Shown here piece after piece: positions 52,525-61,332 of a DNA stretch of 64,000 bases. Source of the stretch: Catellatospora tritici (GTDB taxonomy: Bacteria; Actinomycetota; Actinomycetes; Mycobacteriales; Micromonosporaceae); contig NZ_JAHRCY010000005.1 of the NCBI RefSeq assembly GCF_019083965.1, positions 186,001 through 250,000 of the forward strand. Reading direction: 5' to 3'. How positions within the stretch are numbered: position 1 is the first letter of the stretch; each line of letters opens with the position of its first letter. Made by a program: the position numbers and the translations under genes. The notes under the pieces were generated by a model. It made no database searches. It was not told the DNA's origin and was given only the letters and a program-made list of their open reading frames with translations.

Positions 52525-53598
52525 TCAGTGTGCCGTGTCCGGCGCACCCGCCGAGGACTCCTGCCGCAGCCGGGACTCGAACAATTCCCGAACCGCCGGC
52601 ACCGACCGCAGCAGACCCAGCGCGTACGCCGCATGACCAGGCACGTAACCGTTACCCACCAGCATCGTCACATCCGCGGCCAGACCCTCGGCACCCAACG
52701 CGGCCGCCGCGAAACTCGTCGCCATCGAGAAGAAGATCACCGTGCCGCCGTCGGCCGTCGACAGGATCGCCCCGTGCTCACAACCCGGCACGTCCACGCA
52801 CACCACCGTCACGTCCGCCGCACCACCCAACGCCGCCGACACCGCGTCCGCCAGCGCCACCGGGTCCCGGGCATCCGCGAGAGCCACCACATCGGCCAGG
52901 CCCGTCGGCTCCAACAGCGCCCGCTCGCGCTCCACCGGCACGATCCCGACCGTACGGGCCGCACCCGCCGCCCGAGCCGCGGCCAGCGACAGCGAACCGC
53001 TCTTGCCCGCCCCGCCGATCACCGCCACGGACGGGGCGTTGCCGCGCTCGGCGTGCTGGCGCACCACCCGGGCCGTCAACGCCGGGGCGCCACACACGTC
53101 CATCACCGCCAGGGACAGCTCCGGATCCAGGTCGGCGGGCAGCACCGCGGCGATCGAACGCGCGAACAGGATCGCGTGACCCTCACACGGGACCTGCTCG
53201 CTGCGGCCGTCCCAGCGCTTGAGGCCATCGGTGACCGACAGCGGGGTCAGCGTCAGCGAGACCAGGGTCGCGACGCGGTCGCCGACGCTCAGGCCCAGCG
53301 GCGACTGCGGGCCGACCGCCTCGACGGTGCCGATGAGCATGCCGCCCGAGCCGGTGACCGGGTTCTGCATCTTGCCGCGGCTGCCGATGATGTCAAGCAC
53401 CTCGGCGCGTACGGCGGCGCCGTCGCCCGCGTGCTTGGTCTCCAGCTGCCGGAAGCTCGCGGCGTCGAGGTTCAGCCGCTCGACCGAGATCCGGACCTCG
53501 TCCTGCCCGATCTCCGCCGAATTGTCCAACCGAAGTGCCGCCTGGGGCAGTACGCCCTTCGGCTCCAGCACCCGGTGCAGCCCGATCGGTGACGTCAT
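52525..53598 (-). CDS. kdd: L-erythro-3,5-diaminohexanoate dehydrogenase
   Basis: This 357-residue NAD-dependent enzyme has HRVLEPKGVLPQAALRLDNS at the start, DIIGSRGKMQNPVTGSGGMLIG near 70, and the nucleotide fold VAVIGGAGKSGSLSLAAARAAG near 190, all hallmarks of Kdd. It oxidises 3,5-diaminohexanoate to 5-amino-3-oxohexanoate with ammonia release. ATG at 53598 has GGGAG upstream. It is the first gene of the leftward operon, divergent from kamA. Confidence 0.95.
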   Translation of the reverse strand: MTSPIGLHRVLEPKGVLPQAALRLDNSAEIGQDEVRISVERLNLDAASFRQLETKHAGDGAAVRAEVLDIIGSRGKMQNPVTGSGGMLIGTVEAVGPQSPLGLSVGDRVATLVSLTLTPLSVTDGLKRWDGRSEQVPCEGHAILFARSIAAVLPADLDPELSLAVMDVCGAPALTARVVRQHAERGNAPSVAVIGGAGKSGSLSLAAARAAGAARTVGIVPVERERALLEPTGLADVVALADARDPVALADAVSAALGGAADVTVVCVDVPGCEHGAILSTADGGTVIFFSMATSFAAAALGAEGLAADVTMLVGNGYVPGHAAYALGLLRSVPAVRELFESRLRQESSAGAPDTAH

Positions 53599-53752
53599 TG
53601 TCCGGTTCTCCCTCAAAAAGTGACGCTCTCCCGCGATCACCAAGGCAAATCTGCTGCCTAAGTTAGCGCTCGCGGGAAATTCTACGGCAGAATAGTTGGT
53701 GAGCCGAAGAAGTTCCAGTATGGTCATCTGGACCGCAAAGGAGAGGCCACCG
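53599..53752. promoter_or_regulatory. Divergent promoter region of kdd and kamA
   Basis: The 154-bp spacer is AT-rich for this genome. It has ATTCT-ACGGC-AGAAT at 53679-53693 and GGCAAATCTGCTGCC at 53644-53658, and a CAGCAGATTTGCC stretch on the minus strand that loosely resembles Lrp-type sites. A lysine-responsive AsnC/Lrp regulator would fit but none is encoded nearby. Confidence 0.45.
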
Positions 53753-55114
53753 ATGAACGCTGGGCAGCCCTACGAGTACCGCCGCGTGGAACTTGTCGAA
53801 CCCGACTGGACCCGGTTCCCGGGCTGGCGGAACGTCACCCCCGCACAGTGGGAGTCCGCACAGTGGCAGCGCGTCAACTGCGTCAAGAACATCAAGCAGT
53901 TGCGCGCCCTCCTCGGTGACACCGTCGACGAGCGCTTCTACGCCGACCTCGAGGCCGACCAGAAGGCCATGGCCACCATGTCCATGCTGGTCCCGCCGCA
54001 GATGATGAACACCATGGCGCGCGAGGAACTGACCACCGAGGCGTTCTACGCCGACCCGGTCCGCCGCTACATGATCCCCGTAGCCTCCGACCGGCTCACC
54101 GAATGGGCCAGCCACCCCCACGCCAGCCGCGACAGCCTGCACGAGCACGACATGTGGGTCGCCGAGGGCCTCACCCACCGCTACCCCACCAAGGTGCTCG
54201 CCGAACTGCTGTCCACCTGCCCGCAGTACTGCGGCCACTGCACCCGGATGGACCTCGTCGGCAACTCCACCCCGGCCGTGGAGAAGCTCAAGCTCGAGCT
54301 CAAGCCAGTCGACCGCTACGACGCCCACATCGCCTACCTCAAGGCCCACCCGGGCGTACGCGACGTCGTCGTCTCCGGCGGCGACGTGGCCAACGTGCCC
54401 TGGAAGAACCTCGAGTCGTACCTGATGCGGCTGCTGGAGATCGACACCATCCGCGACATCCGGCTGGCCACCAAGGCGCTCATGGGCCTGCCCCAGCACT
54501 GGCTGCAGCCCGACGTCGTCGAGGGCCTGGAGCGGGTCGCCCGCACCGCCCGCCGCCGCGGCGTCAACCTGGCCATCCACACCCACGTCAACCACGTCAA
54601 CTCGATCACCCCGACCGTCGCCCGCGCCGCCAAGACGGCGCTGGAGGTCGGCGTACGCGATGTGCGCAACCAGGGCGTGCTCATGCGCGGCGTCAACGCC
54701 ACCAGCCCCGACCTGCTCGACCTGTGCTTCGCGCTGCAGGGCGAGGCCAACATCCTGCCGTACTACTTCTACATGTGCGACATGATCCCCAACGCCGAGC
54801 ACTGGCGCGTCTCCGTCGCCCACGCCCAGGCCCTGCAGCACGACATCATGGGCTACCTGCCCGGCTACGCCACCCCGCGCATCGTCTGCGACGTCCCGTT
54901 CGTCGGCAAGCGCTGGGTGCACATGCTCACCGAGTACGACCGCGACAACGGCATCTCGTACTGGACCAAGAACTACCGCACCTCCATCGAGGCCGAGCAG
55001 GACAGCGACGTGCTCGCCAAGCGCTACGCCTACTACGACCCGATCGACACCCTGCCGGAGTCGGGCCAGAAGTGGTGGCGCAAGCAGCTCGAGGAGCAGC
55101 AGATCCAGGCCTGA
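53753..55114 (+). CDS. kamA: Lysine 2,3-aminomutase (radical SAM, PLP)
   Basis: This 453-residue enzyme has the radical-SAM Cys triad in CPQYCGHC (Cys156, 160, 163), VVVSGGDVANV near 206 and the probable PLP lysine in DVPFVGKRW (Lys386), where clostridial enzymes have PGGGGK. The N-terminal helical region is of normal length. It converts L-lysine to beta-lysine. ATG at 53753 follows AAAGGAGAGG; the upstream ATG at 53696 lies in promoter DNA. Divergent from the rest of the pathway operon. Confidence 0.92.
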   Translation: MNAGQPYEYRRVELVEPDWTRFPGWRNVTPAQWESAQWQRVNCVKNIKQLRALLGDTVDERFYADLEADQKAMATMSMLVPPQMMNTMAREELTTEAFYADPVRRYMIPVASDRLTEWASHPHASRDSLHEHDMWVAEGLTHRYPTKVLAELLSTCPQYCGHCTRMDLVGNSTPAVEKLKLELKPVDRYDAHIAYLKAHPGVRDVVVSGGDVANVPWKNLESYLMRLLEIDTIRDIRLATKALMGLPQHWLQPDVVEGLERVARTARRRGVNLAIHTHVNHVNSITPTVARAAKTALEVGVRDVRNQGVLMRGVNATSPDLLDLCFALQGEANILPYYFYMCDMIPNAEHWRVSVAHAQALQHDIMGYLPGYATPRIVCDVPFVGKRWVHMLTEYDRDNGISYWTKNYRTSIEAEQDSDVLAKRYAYYDPIDTLPESGQKWWRKQLEEQQIQA

Positions 55115-55119
55115 CCAGC

Positions 55120-55170
55120 ACACACGTGACGGGCGCCCGCGAGGTTTCAGCGGGCGCCCGTCACGTGTGT
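55120..55170. terminator. Terminator after kamA, 21-bp stem
   Basis: ACACACGTGACGGGCGCCCGC and complement close a nine-base loop. Because the convergent methyltransferase ends at 55147, the stem encodes its last residues (ending THVTGAR). Confidence 0.85.
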
Positions 55171-56022
55171 CGGGGCCGTCCCCGCCACCACCCAGATCGT
55201 CAACGCCACCAGGAACTCGTCCCGCTCGGCCGCGTCGGCCACCGCCGCCAGCCACCGTTGCACCATCTCGTCGTTGCCCCCGCCCGGCCCCACGATCTGC
55301 AGCAGCAGGTCCCGCTTGAAGTACGGCACCACATGCTGGGCCTCCTCCGGGTCGGTGAAGTGCACCGTCACCGGATGGCACTCGACCCCCACCACCCCCG
55401 CCTGCCGCAGCCGGTTGCGCAGCGTACGCCCCATCGCCGGGTTGCTCATCACCGTCCGCTGCCGCATCCGCCACAACATCGGCGTCAACACCTCGTAGGC
55501 GATCCCCTCGAACGCCAGCGACTCCCAGTCGGTGTCCACCAGGCACACCCGGCCACCCGGCCGGGTCACCCGCACCAGCTCCGCGATCACCGACTCCGCG
55601 TCGTCCAGATGCTGCAACGTCCGCTCGCACCGCACCGCGTCGAAGCTGCCCGAGGCGAAATCCAGCCCTGTCAGGTCACCGGCCGTGAACCGCACTGCCG
55701 CCGCCCCCGGATGGGCCCGCAGCCACACCGCGTACCGCCGGTCGGCCAAGGCGAGCATGCTCTGCGACTTGTCGACCCCGTCGACCGAGCCTTCCGGCCC
55801 GACCCGCAACGCCAGCGGGTAAGCCGCCTCCCCCAGCCCGCACCCGCCATCGAGTACGCGCTGACCGGGCGCGAGCCGCATCGCGTCGGCGGCCACCTCG
55901 CGGATACGCGCGATCGTCGGATGCGCCGCCGCCGACTCCAGATACGCCGCCAACCGTGCCCTCACCTCCGCCGGGCTGCGGTCCACCCCGGCGTAGTGCG
56001 GGATGAGCGGCTCGTCGGTCAC
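55147..56022 (-). CDS. Class I SAM-dependent methyltransferase
   Basis: This 291-residue protein has motif I VLDGGCGLGEAAYPLA near residue 56, VDGVDKSQSMLALA near 80, FTAGDLTGLDFASGSFDAVRCERTLQHL (motifs II-III) and LVRVTRPGGRVCLVD. It belongs to the UbiE/demethylmenaquinone-methyltransferase-like group, acceptor unknown. GTG at 56022 is preferred to the ATG at 56121. Its C-terminal codons lie in the shared terminator. Confidence 0.83.
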   Translation of the reverse strand: MTDEPLIPHYAGVDRSPAEVRARLAAYLESAAAHPTIARIREVAADAMRLAPGQRVLDGGCGLGEAAYPLALRVGPEGSVDGVDKSQSMLALADRRYAVWLRAHPGAAAVRFTAGDLTGLDFASGSFDAVRCERTLQHLDDAESVIAELVRVTRPGGRVCLVDTDWESLAFEGIAYEVLTPMLWRMRQRTVMSNPAMGRTLRNRLRQAGVVGVECHPVTVHFTDPEEAQHVVPYFKRDLLLQIVGPGGGNDEMVQRWLAAVADAAERDEFLVALTIWVVAGTAPTHVTGAR

Positions 56023-56124
56023 AGCTCCATTCTGTGAGCGCACCGGCCGACCTGACCCGGCCCTTCCGGTATGTCGTCGCCCGAAGGGCGTCCTCATTGA
56101 GTCTTGTGAGGCGGAGCCCATCCG

Positions 56125-56147
56125 CTAGGCAATCCTAGGACGCTAGG
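56125..56147. promoter_or_regulatory. Three CTAGG half-sites in phase, candidate operator
   Basis: CTAGG (56125), CCTAG (56134) and CTAGG (56143) are spaced every nine bases, forming two adjoining palindromes with four-base spacers. CTAG is one of the rarest tetramers in bacterial DNA. They lie 58-81 bp before the histidine phosphatase start and upstream of the divergent methyltransferase. Confidence 0.45.
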
Positions 56148-56205
56148 AATTGAACTCGACGGCCGATAACGCCCGCTCGGTGCCGAACGCCGCTAACGTG
56201 TGCTC

Positions 56206-56769
56206 ATGCGTGAGATCGTGCTGATCAGGCACGGGCAGACCGAGTGGAGCGCCAACGGGCGCCATACTTCCTTCACCGACCTGCCGTTGACCGCCGAGGG
56301 CGAGCGGCAGGCCGGGAAACTGGCGTCGCAGCTGGCCGGGCGGGCGTTCGCGGCTGTGCTCTGCTCTCCCCTGCAGCGCGCCGTACGCACCGCGGGGCTG
56401 GCCGGGTTGGACATCACCGCCACCGACGACGACCTGCTGGAGTGGAACTACGGCGCCTACGAGGGCCGGACCACGGTGGAGATCCGGCAGGAGCGGCCCG
56501 AGTGGACGCTGTGGCAGCACGGCTGCCTCGGCGGCGAGACCGCCACGCAGGTGGGCGCCCGTGCCGACCGTGTCCTGGACCGGGCCCGGACCATGCTGGC
56601 CACCGGGGACGTCGCGCTGGTCGGGCACGGGCACCAGTTGCGTGTGCTCACCGCCCGCTGGCTCGGCCTGCCACCGGCCGACGGCGCGCTGTTCCGGCTG
56701 GAGACCGGCACGGTCAGCGTGCTCGGCTACGAGCGGGAGACGCCGGTCCTGCTCCGCTGGAACTCCTGA
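56206..56769 (+). CDS. Histidine phosphatase family protein (phosphoglycerate mutase-like)
   Basis: This 187-residue protein has the intact IVLIRHGQTEWSANGRH start, AVLCSPLQRAVRTAGL, LLEWNYGAYEGRT and the second His in VALVGHGHQLRVLTAR. It is a typical cytosolic phosphatase of the GpmB/acid-phosphatase type; substrate not known. ATG at 56206 (GTG at 56200 is an alternative). Unlike the protein at 34.9 kb it keeps the RHG motif. Confidence 0.88.
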   Translation: MREIVLIRHGQTEWSANGRHTSFTDLPLTAEGERQAGKLASQLAGRAFAAVLCSPLQRAVRTAGLAGLDITATDDDLLEWNYGAYEGRTTVEIRQERPEWTLWQHGCLGGETATQVGARADRVLDRARTMLATGDVALVGHGHQLRVLTARWLGLPPADGALFRLETGTVSVLGYERETPVLLRWNS

Positions 56770-56779
56770 CCCGGACGCC

Positions 56780-58087
56780 TCACCTGCTGTCCGGCAGCGG
56801 ATCACGGTTCAGGCCGTTGGTGAAGATGTGCTCGGCGACGAACGCGACCACGACCGCGACCAGCACCACCGGTGCCATGCCTACGGCGTAGCCGCCGAGC
56901 AGCAGCAGGACCAGCACGGTCGCGCTGACCGGGGCGGGCAGCGCGGCGACGGTCGCCGCGGCCATCCCCGCCGCCAGACCGCCGACCAGGCCCAGTCCCG
57001 GCAGCGGAGCCGCCAGCACCCCGAGCACCCCACCGAGACAGATCGCCGGGAACACCGGACCGCCGCGCAGCGACGCCAGCGACAGGGCGTAGCCGAGGCC
57101 CTTGGTCAGCAGCAGGAGCACCAGCGCGGCCGTGGTCCAGCTCTGCGGCGCGGCGGCGACGGCGGCCAGGGTCTGCTGGCCCGAGGAGGCGACCTCGGCC
57201 GGGTCGCGTCCAGTGAGCAGCGCGTAAGCGCAGGCGCAGGCGGCGACCGCCAGCGCGGCGAGCGGGGTGCGGGTCAGGGGCCGGGCGGCGACCGCCGGGG
57301 CGACGGCACGGGCCAGGCCGTGTACCCAGCGGACACCCAACGCCGCGACCAGGGCGATCGGGACGCTCCACAGCAGATCCGCCGGATCGGGGCGGATCGC
57401 GCCCGGCGGCAGCGGCAGGCTCAGGTGAGCGATCGGCAGCCCGGTCCAGGCGCCCAGACCGGTGAAGACGACCGCGCCGATGCCCGCCGCCATCAGGCAC
57501 GGCAGGATCACCAATGACAGCGCCAGTCCACTGAGCTGCACCATCTCCATCAACAGGATGGCCGCGACGACGGGGCTGCCGAACACCGTCGCGATAGCGG
57601 CGGCGGCTCCGGAGACTCCGATCACGGTCGCCCGCCGCTGCCCCATGCCGAGGCCGCCCGCCACCCAGGCGGCCAGGCCGCTGCCCAGCGCCATCAGCGG
57701 CGCCTCGGGTCCGAGCACCGCGCCCAGCGGCAGGCTCGCGAACGCCGCGAGCAGCACCCCGGGCAGTTCGACGGGTGGGCAGACCCCGGCGCCCATGCCG
57801 TCGGCGGGCACGTGGCCGCCGTGGCCCGGCAGGAACCGCACCACCGCACCGACGGCCAGACCCGCGACCAGCAGCAACGGAACCGGCCACCACCAGGGGT
57901 TCCCGCCGGTCAACGCGTGCGGCAGCGTCTCCCAGGCCCAGTGCTCCAACTGGTGTATGGCGGCCAGAAACCCGAACGCGGCCAGCGACACCGGCACGCC
58001 GAGCACTCCCGCCAGCGCGATCAGTCGCAGGTAGTCGGGGCGCCGGACCAGGTCTTCTGGGGACGGTGCCACCGCCGGTTGCGCCAT
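56780..58087 (-). CDS. ClC-family chloride channel/antiporter
   Basis: This 435-residue polytopic protein has the ClC loops GPEAPLMALGSGLAAW near residue 127 (G-x-E-x-P type) and RGGPVFPAICLGG near 330 (GGxFxPxLxxG). The first selectivity loop differs from E. coli ClcA, and only part of the usual helices is obvious. It may exchange chloride for protons or another anion such as fluoride (not distinguishable). It converges with the phosphatase gene. Confidence 0.82.
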   Translation of the reverse strand: MAQPAVAPSPEDLVRRPDYLRLIALAGVLGVPVSLAAFGFLAAIHQLEHWAWETLPHALTGGNPWWWPVPLLLVAGLAVGAVVRFLPGHGGHVPADGMGAGVCPPVELPGVLLAAFASLPLGAVLGPEAPLMALGSGLAAWVAGGLGMGQRRATVIGVSGAAAAIATVFGSPVVAAILLMEMVQLSGLALSLVILPCLMAAGIGAVVFTGLGAWTGLPIAHLSLPLPPGAIRPDPADLLWSVPIALVAALGVRWVHGLARAVAPAVAARPLTRTPLAALAVAACACAYALLTGRDPAEVASSGQQTLAAVAAAPQSWTTAALVLLLLTKGLGYALSLASLRGGPVFPAICLGGVLGVLAAPLPGLGLVGGLAAGMAAATVAALPAPVSATVLVLLLLGGYAVGMAPVVLVAVVVAFVAEHIFTNGLNRDPLPDSR

Positions 58088-58205
58088 ATCGTCACGATAC
58101 GGTCGCCGAGCGCGAATCGGACGGTTATGGCGGCGCGGTCACCACAGCTACAGCGTCCTAGGAATCTGGAAAGTTCCCCGGAACCTCACCCGACAGCCAG
58201 GACTC

Positions 58206-59573
58206 GTGTGGGGCGTGACTCGACCCCACTCCCCCGCCGCGCTCGCGCGCGGCCTGACCGCCCTCATGGGCGCGGCCACCGTCGGCGCCGCCGCCGCGCT
58301 GTGGCTCGCCCGGGGCGGCCTCGGCGAACTGGCCGGGCAGCCGTACGTCTCGACCGGTCGGTTGACCGGGTTGCTGGCCGCGGATCTCCTGCTGCTCCAG
58401 GTGTTCACGATGGCGCGGGTGCCGTGGCTGGAACGCGCCTGGGGGCAGGACCGGCTGGCGCGCTGGCACCGGCTGACCGGGTTCGCCTCGGTGTGGCTGC
58501 TCCTGGCGCACCTGGTGCTGATCAGCGTCGGATACGCGGTGACGGCCACCGTCGGTCCGGTGGACCGGTTCGTGGAGCTGGTGCTGACCTATCCGGGGAT
58601 GCTGTTGGCGGCGACCGGAGCGGGACTGCTGCTGGCGGTGGTGGTGCTGTCGGTGCGGGCGGCGCGGCGGCGGCTGCGGTACGAGAACTGGCACCTGCTG
58701 CACCTGTACGCCTACCTCGGCATCGGCCTGGCCCTGCCGCACCAGCTGTGGAACGGCACCGAGTTCGTGACCAGCCCGGCCGCCCGCGCGTACTGGTGGA
58801 CGCTGTACCTGGCGGCGGCCGGTTCGGTGCTGTTGTTCCGGCTGGCGCTGCCCTGGTGGCGCAGCCACCGGCACCGGCTGCGGGTCGACCGGGTCGTGCA
58901 CGAGGCCTCCGACGTGTACTCGGTGTACCTGTCCGGGCGGCGCCTGGACCGGCTCGCGGCCAGGCCGGGGCAGTTCCTGCTGTGGCGGCTGCGCACCGGC
59001 CGGGGCTGGACCCGGGCGCACCCGTTCTCACTGTCGGAGGCGCCCCGGGCGGACCGGCTGCGGTTCACGTTCCGGTCCGGCGGCGACGACGGGGCACGGC
59101 TGGCCGCCGCGAAGCCGGGCACGGCGGTGCTGGTGGAAGGGCCGTTCGGGAGGCTGACCGAGGACCGGCGCCACGGCGGCGGCGTGCTGCTGATGGCCGC
59201 CGGAATCGGCATCACGCCGATGCGGGCGCTGTTGGAGGGCATGACAGTCGACGGTGAGCTGACGCTGATCTACCGGGCCCGCACGGAACAGGAGCTGGTG
59301 CTGCGCGCGGAGCTGGACGAGATCGCGGCCCGGCGCGGCGCGGCGATCGTGTACCTGCCCGGCTCTCCCCCGCCGGGTCGGGTGTCCTGGCTGACCGCCG
59401 AACTGGCGGCGCGGCGGGCCGACCACGAGGTGCTGGCCGACCTGGTGCCGGGGCTGGCCGAGCGGGACGTGTTCCTGTGCGGGCCGCCACCGTGGATGGA
59501 CGCGGCCCGGGCGGCGCTGCGTACGGCGGGGGTGCCCGCCCGCCGCGTGCACAGCGAGCGGTTCGGGTGGTGA
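58206..59573 (+). CDS. Ferric-reductase-like transmembrane oxidoreductase
   Basis: The 455-residue protein has a six-helix membrane domain with paired haem-type His (WHRLTG and LLLAHLVL; NWHLLHLY and ALPHQL), then a ferredoxin-reductase-like domain: FAD motif RAHPFSLSEAP near 273, NAD(P) motif LLMAAGIGITPMRALLEG near 325 and FLCGPPPWMD near 420. It passes electrons from cytosolic NAD(P)H across the membrane. GTG at 58206 or 58215. An FMN-binding protein follows three bases after its stop. Confidence 0.87.
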   Translation: MWGVTRPHSPAALARGLTALMGAATVGAAAALWLARGGLGELAGQPYVSTGRLTGLLAADLLLLQVFTMARVPWLERAWGQDRLARWHRLTGFASVWLLLAHLVLISVGYAVTATVGPVDRFVELVLTYPGMLLAATGAGLLLAVVVLSVRAARRRLRYENWHLLHLYAYLGIGLALPHQLWNGTEFVTSPAARAYWWTLYLAAAGSVLLFRLALPWWRSHRHRLRVDRVVHEASDVYSVYLSGRRLDRLAARPGQFLLWRLRTGRGWTRAHPFSLSEAPRADRLRFTFRSGGDDGARLAAAKPGTAVLVEGPFGRLTEDRRHGGGVLLMAAGIGITPMRALLEGMTVDGELTLIYRARTEQELVLRAELDEIAARRGAAIVYLPGSPPPGRVSWLTAELAARRADHEVLADLVPGLAERDVFLCGPPPWMDAARAALRTAGVPARRVHSERFGW

Positions 59574-59576
59574 CCC

Positions 59577-60023
59577 ATGCGTAAGATCGCGTTCTTCCTG
59601 ATCGGAACGGTCGCCGGGCTGGTCGCGCTGGTCAGCTACCGCACCAGCCGCGGCGAGGCGCTGCCGGTTCCGGCCGCCACGGCGCCGCCCTCCCCCGGCC
59701 CGTCCGGATCGCCGTCGGCGTCCCCGCTGCCGTCGTGGCCGCCGGGCGCGCATGACGTCGATGGCCCGGTCATCACCACGGAGTTCGGCACGGTACAGGT
59801 CAGAGTGGTGCTCGACGGCCCGCGCCTGGTCGACGTGGTGCCGCTGAAGGTGCACGACATCCACGGCCACTCCCTCGAACTCAACGACTACGCGTTGCCG
59901 CTGCTGCACGACGCGGTGCTGGCGGCGCAGAGCGCCGAGGTGGACACGGTGACGGGGGCGACCGTCACCAGCCAGGCGTATCTGACGTCGCTGCAGGCGG
60001 CGCTGGACGCGGCGGCCAGGTGA
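59577..60023 (+). CDS. Extracytoplasmic FMN-binding domain protein
   Basis: This 148-residue protein has an N-terminal membrane anchor (4-20), a Pro/Ser-rich linker (30-58) and one FMN-binding domain. The flavinylation motif D-x-x-T-G-A-T is at residues 123-129 (Thr129 would carry FMN through a phosphoester made by ApbE). It starts three bases after the reductase gene, so it is the likely electron acceptor on the outer face. No apbE is present in the window. Confidence 0.88.
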   Translation: MRKIAFFLIGTVAGLVALVSYRTSRGEALPVPAATAPPSPGPSGSPSASPLPSWPPGAHDVDGPVITTEFGTVQVRVVLDGPRLVDVVPLKVHDIHGHSLELNDYALPLLHDAVLAAQSAEVDTVTGATVTSQAYLTSLQAALDAAAR

Positions 60024-60108
60024 GGTGGCGCTGGTTTCCGATGTGCGCTGCTTGTCCGGTGACACAATCGACGGTGTGATGAGCCGCGGCCCTGGTCCGG
60101 GCTGAGCC

Positions 60109-61332
60109 GTGTATGAGCTGATCGGGCTGAGCGTGGTCCTGATCGCCTGGGCCGCGGTGTCCGGGCGGGCGGCCCAGTTCAGCATCACCGTCCCGATCGC
60201 ACTGATGCTGGCCGGGCACCTGCTGGCGGGCGGCTCCGCGCCGCTGGTGTCGCTGGACACCAGCTCGACCGCGTTGCAGCACCCGCTGCAGGCGACGCTG
60301 GCGCTGATCCTGTTCGCCGACGGCACCGGGATCACGCTGGGGCGGCTGCGCCGGGCCGGGCACCTGCCGCTGCGACTGCTGCTGGTGGCGTTCCCGTTGA
60401 CCGTCCTGCTCGGGTACGCCGTCGGGGCGCTGCTGTTCCCGGCCGCGAGCGGTTGGGTGATCGCCCTGGTGGCCGCGGCGGTGGCGGCCACCGACGCCAG
60501 CCTGGCCGAGGCGGCGGTGCACGACGAGCGGATCCCGCACGACGTGCGGCTGGCGGTCAAGGTCGAGAGCGGGTGCAACGACGGCCTGGCGGCGCCGCTG
60601 GTCCTGTTCTTCCTGTCCGGGGCGCTGGCCGCCGGGCACGACGAGGGCACGGCACCGCTGCTGTCGCACACGCTGCGGGAACTGGCGATCGCGCTGGTGG
60701 TGGGTGTGGCCGTGGGGGTAGGCGCCGGGCACCTGCTGCGGTGGGCGCGCAAGCGGGCGTGGTCGACGGTGACCGCCGAGCGGCTGGCGTACCTGGCGGT
60801 GGGGGTGCTCGCGTTCGAGGCGGTGCACGCGCTGCACGGCAACGGCATCGTGGCCGGGTTCGTGGCGGGCCTGGCGGTGCGGGCCGTGGATCGGGACCTG
60901 CCCGCAGTGCGTCTGCAGACCGTCCACGACGTGGTGACGCTGCTGTCGGCCGGGGTGTGGTTCGTGTTCGGGTCGTTGGTGTGGCGGTCGCTGTCGGCGC
61001 TGGACTGGCGGGTGGTGGGGTACGCGCTGTTGAGCCTGACCGTCGTGCGGATGCTGCCGGTGGCGGCCAGCCTGGTCGGGTCGCACCGGCCACGGCGAGA
61101 GGTGCTGCTATTGGGCTGGCTCGGCCCGTGCGGCCTGCCCAGCGTGATCTTCACGCTGCTGGCGGTGGAGCAGCTGCGTGGGCCCGCCGCGACGCTCACG
61201 GCCGTGCTGATCACGGCGACGGTGCTGCTGAGCGTCCTGGCGCACGGGCTGTCGGCGGCGCCGATCGCGCAGCGCTGGGAACTCGGCCCGGTCAGGTCAG
61301 CAGGGCCGCCAGGGCCAGCAGCACGACCGTGA
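60109..61332 (+). CDS. CPA1-type monovalent cation/proton antiporter
   Basis: This 407-residue protein has about twelve helices. The ion site is AATDASLAEAAVHD near residue 125 (D replaces ND) and ESGCNDGLAAPLVLFFL near 152 is the classic CPA1 signature. It lacks a long cytosolic C-terminal tail. GTG at 60109. The end overlaps the convergent YfcC gene by 41 bp. Confidence 0.82.
   Translation: MYELIGLSVVLIAWAAVSGRAAQFSITVPIALMLAGHLLAGGSAPLVSLDTSSTALQHPLQATLALILFADGTGITLGRLRRAGHLPLRLLLVAFPLTVLLGYAVGALLFPAASGWVIALVAAAVAATDASLAEAAVHDERIPHDVRLAVKVESGCNDGLAAPLVLFFLSGALAAGHDEGTAPLLSHTLRELAIALVVGVAVGVGAGHLLRWARKRAWSTVTAERLAYLAVGVLAFEAVHALHGNGIVAGFVAGLAVRAVDRDLPAVRLQTVHDVVTLLSAGVWFVFGSLVWRSLSALDWRVVGYALLSLTVVRMLPVAASLVGSHRPRREVLLLGWLGPCGLPSVIFTLLAVEQLRGPAATLTAVLITATVLLSVLAHGLSAAPIAQRWELGPVRSAGPPGPAARP

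Noticed and set aside
50538..53222. 894-codon open frame on the plus strand
   Set aside because: Lies antisense to kamD, the amidohydrolase and kdd, all of which have clear family motifs.
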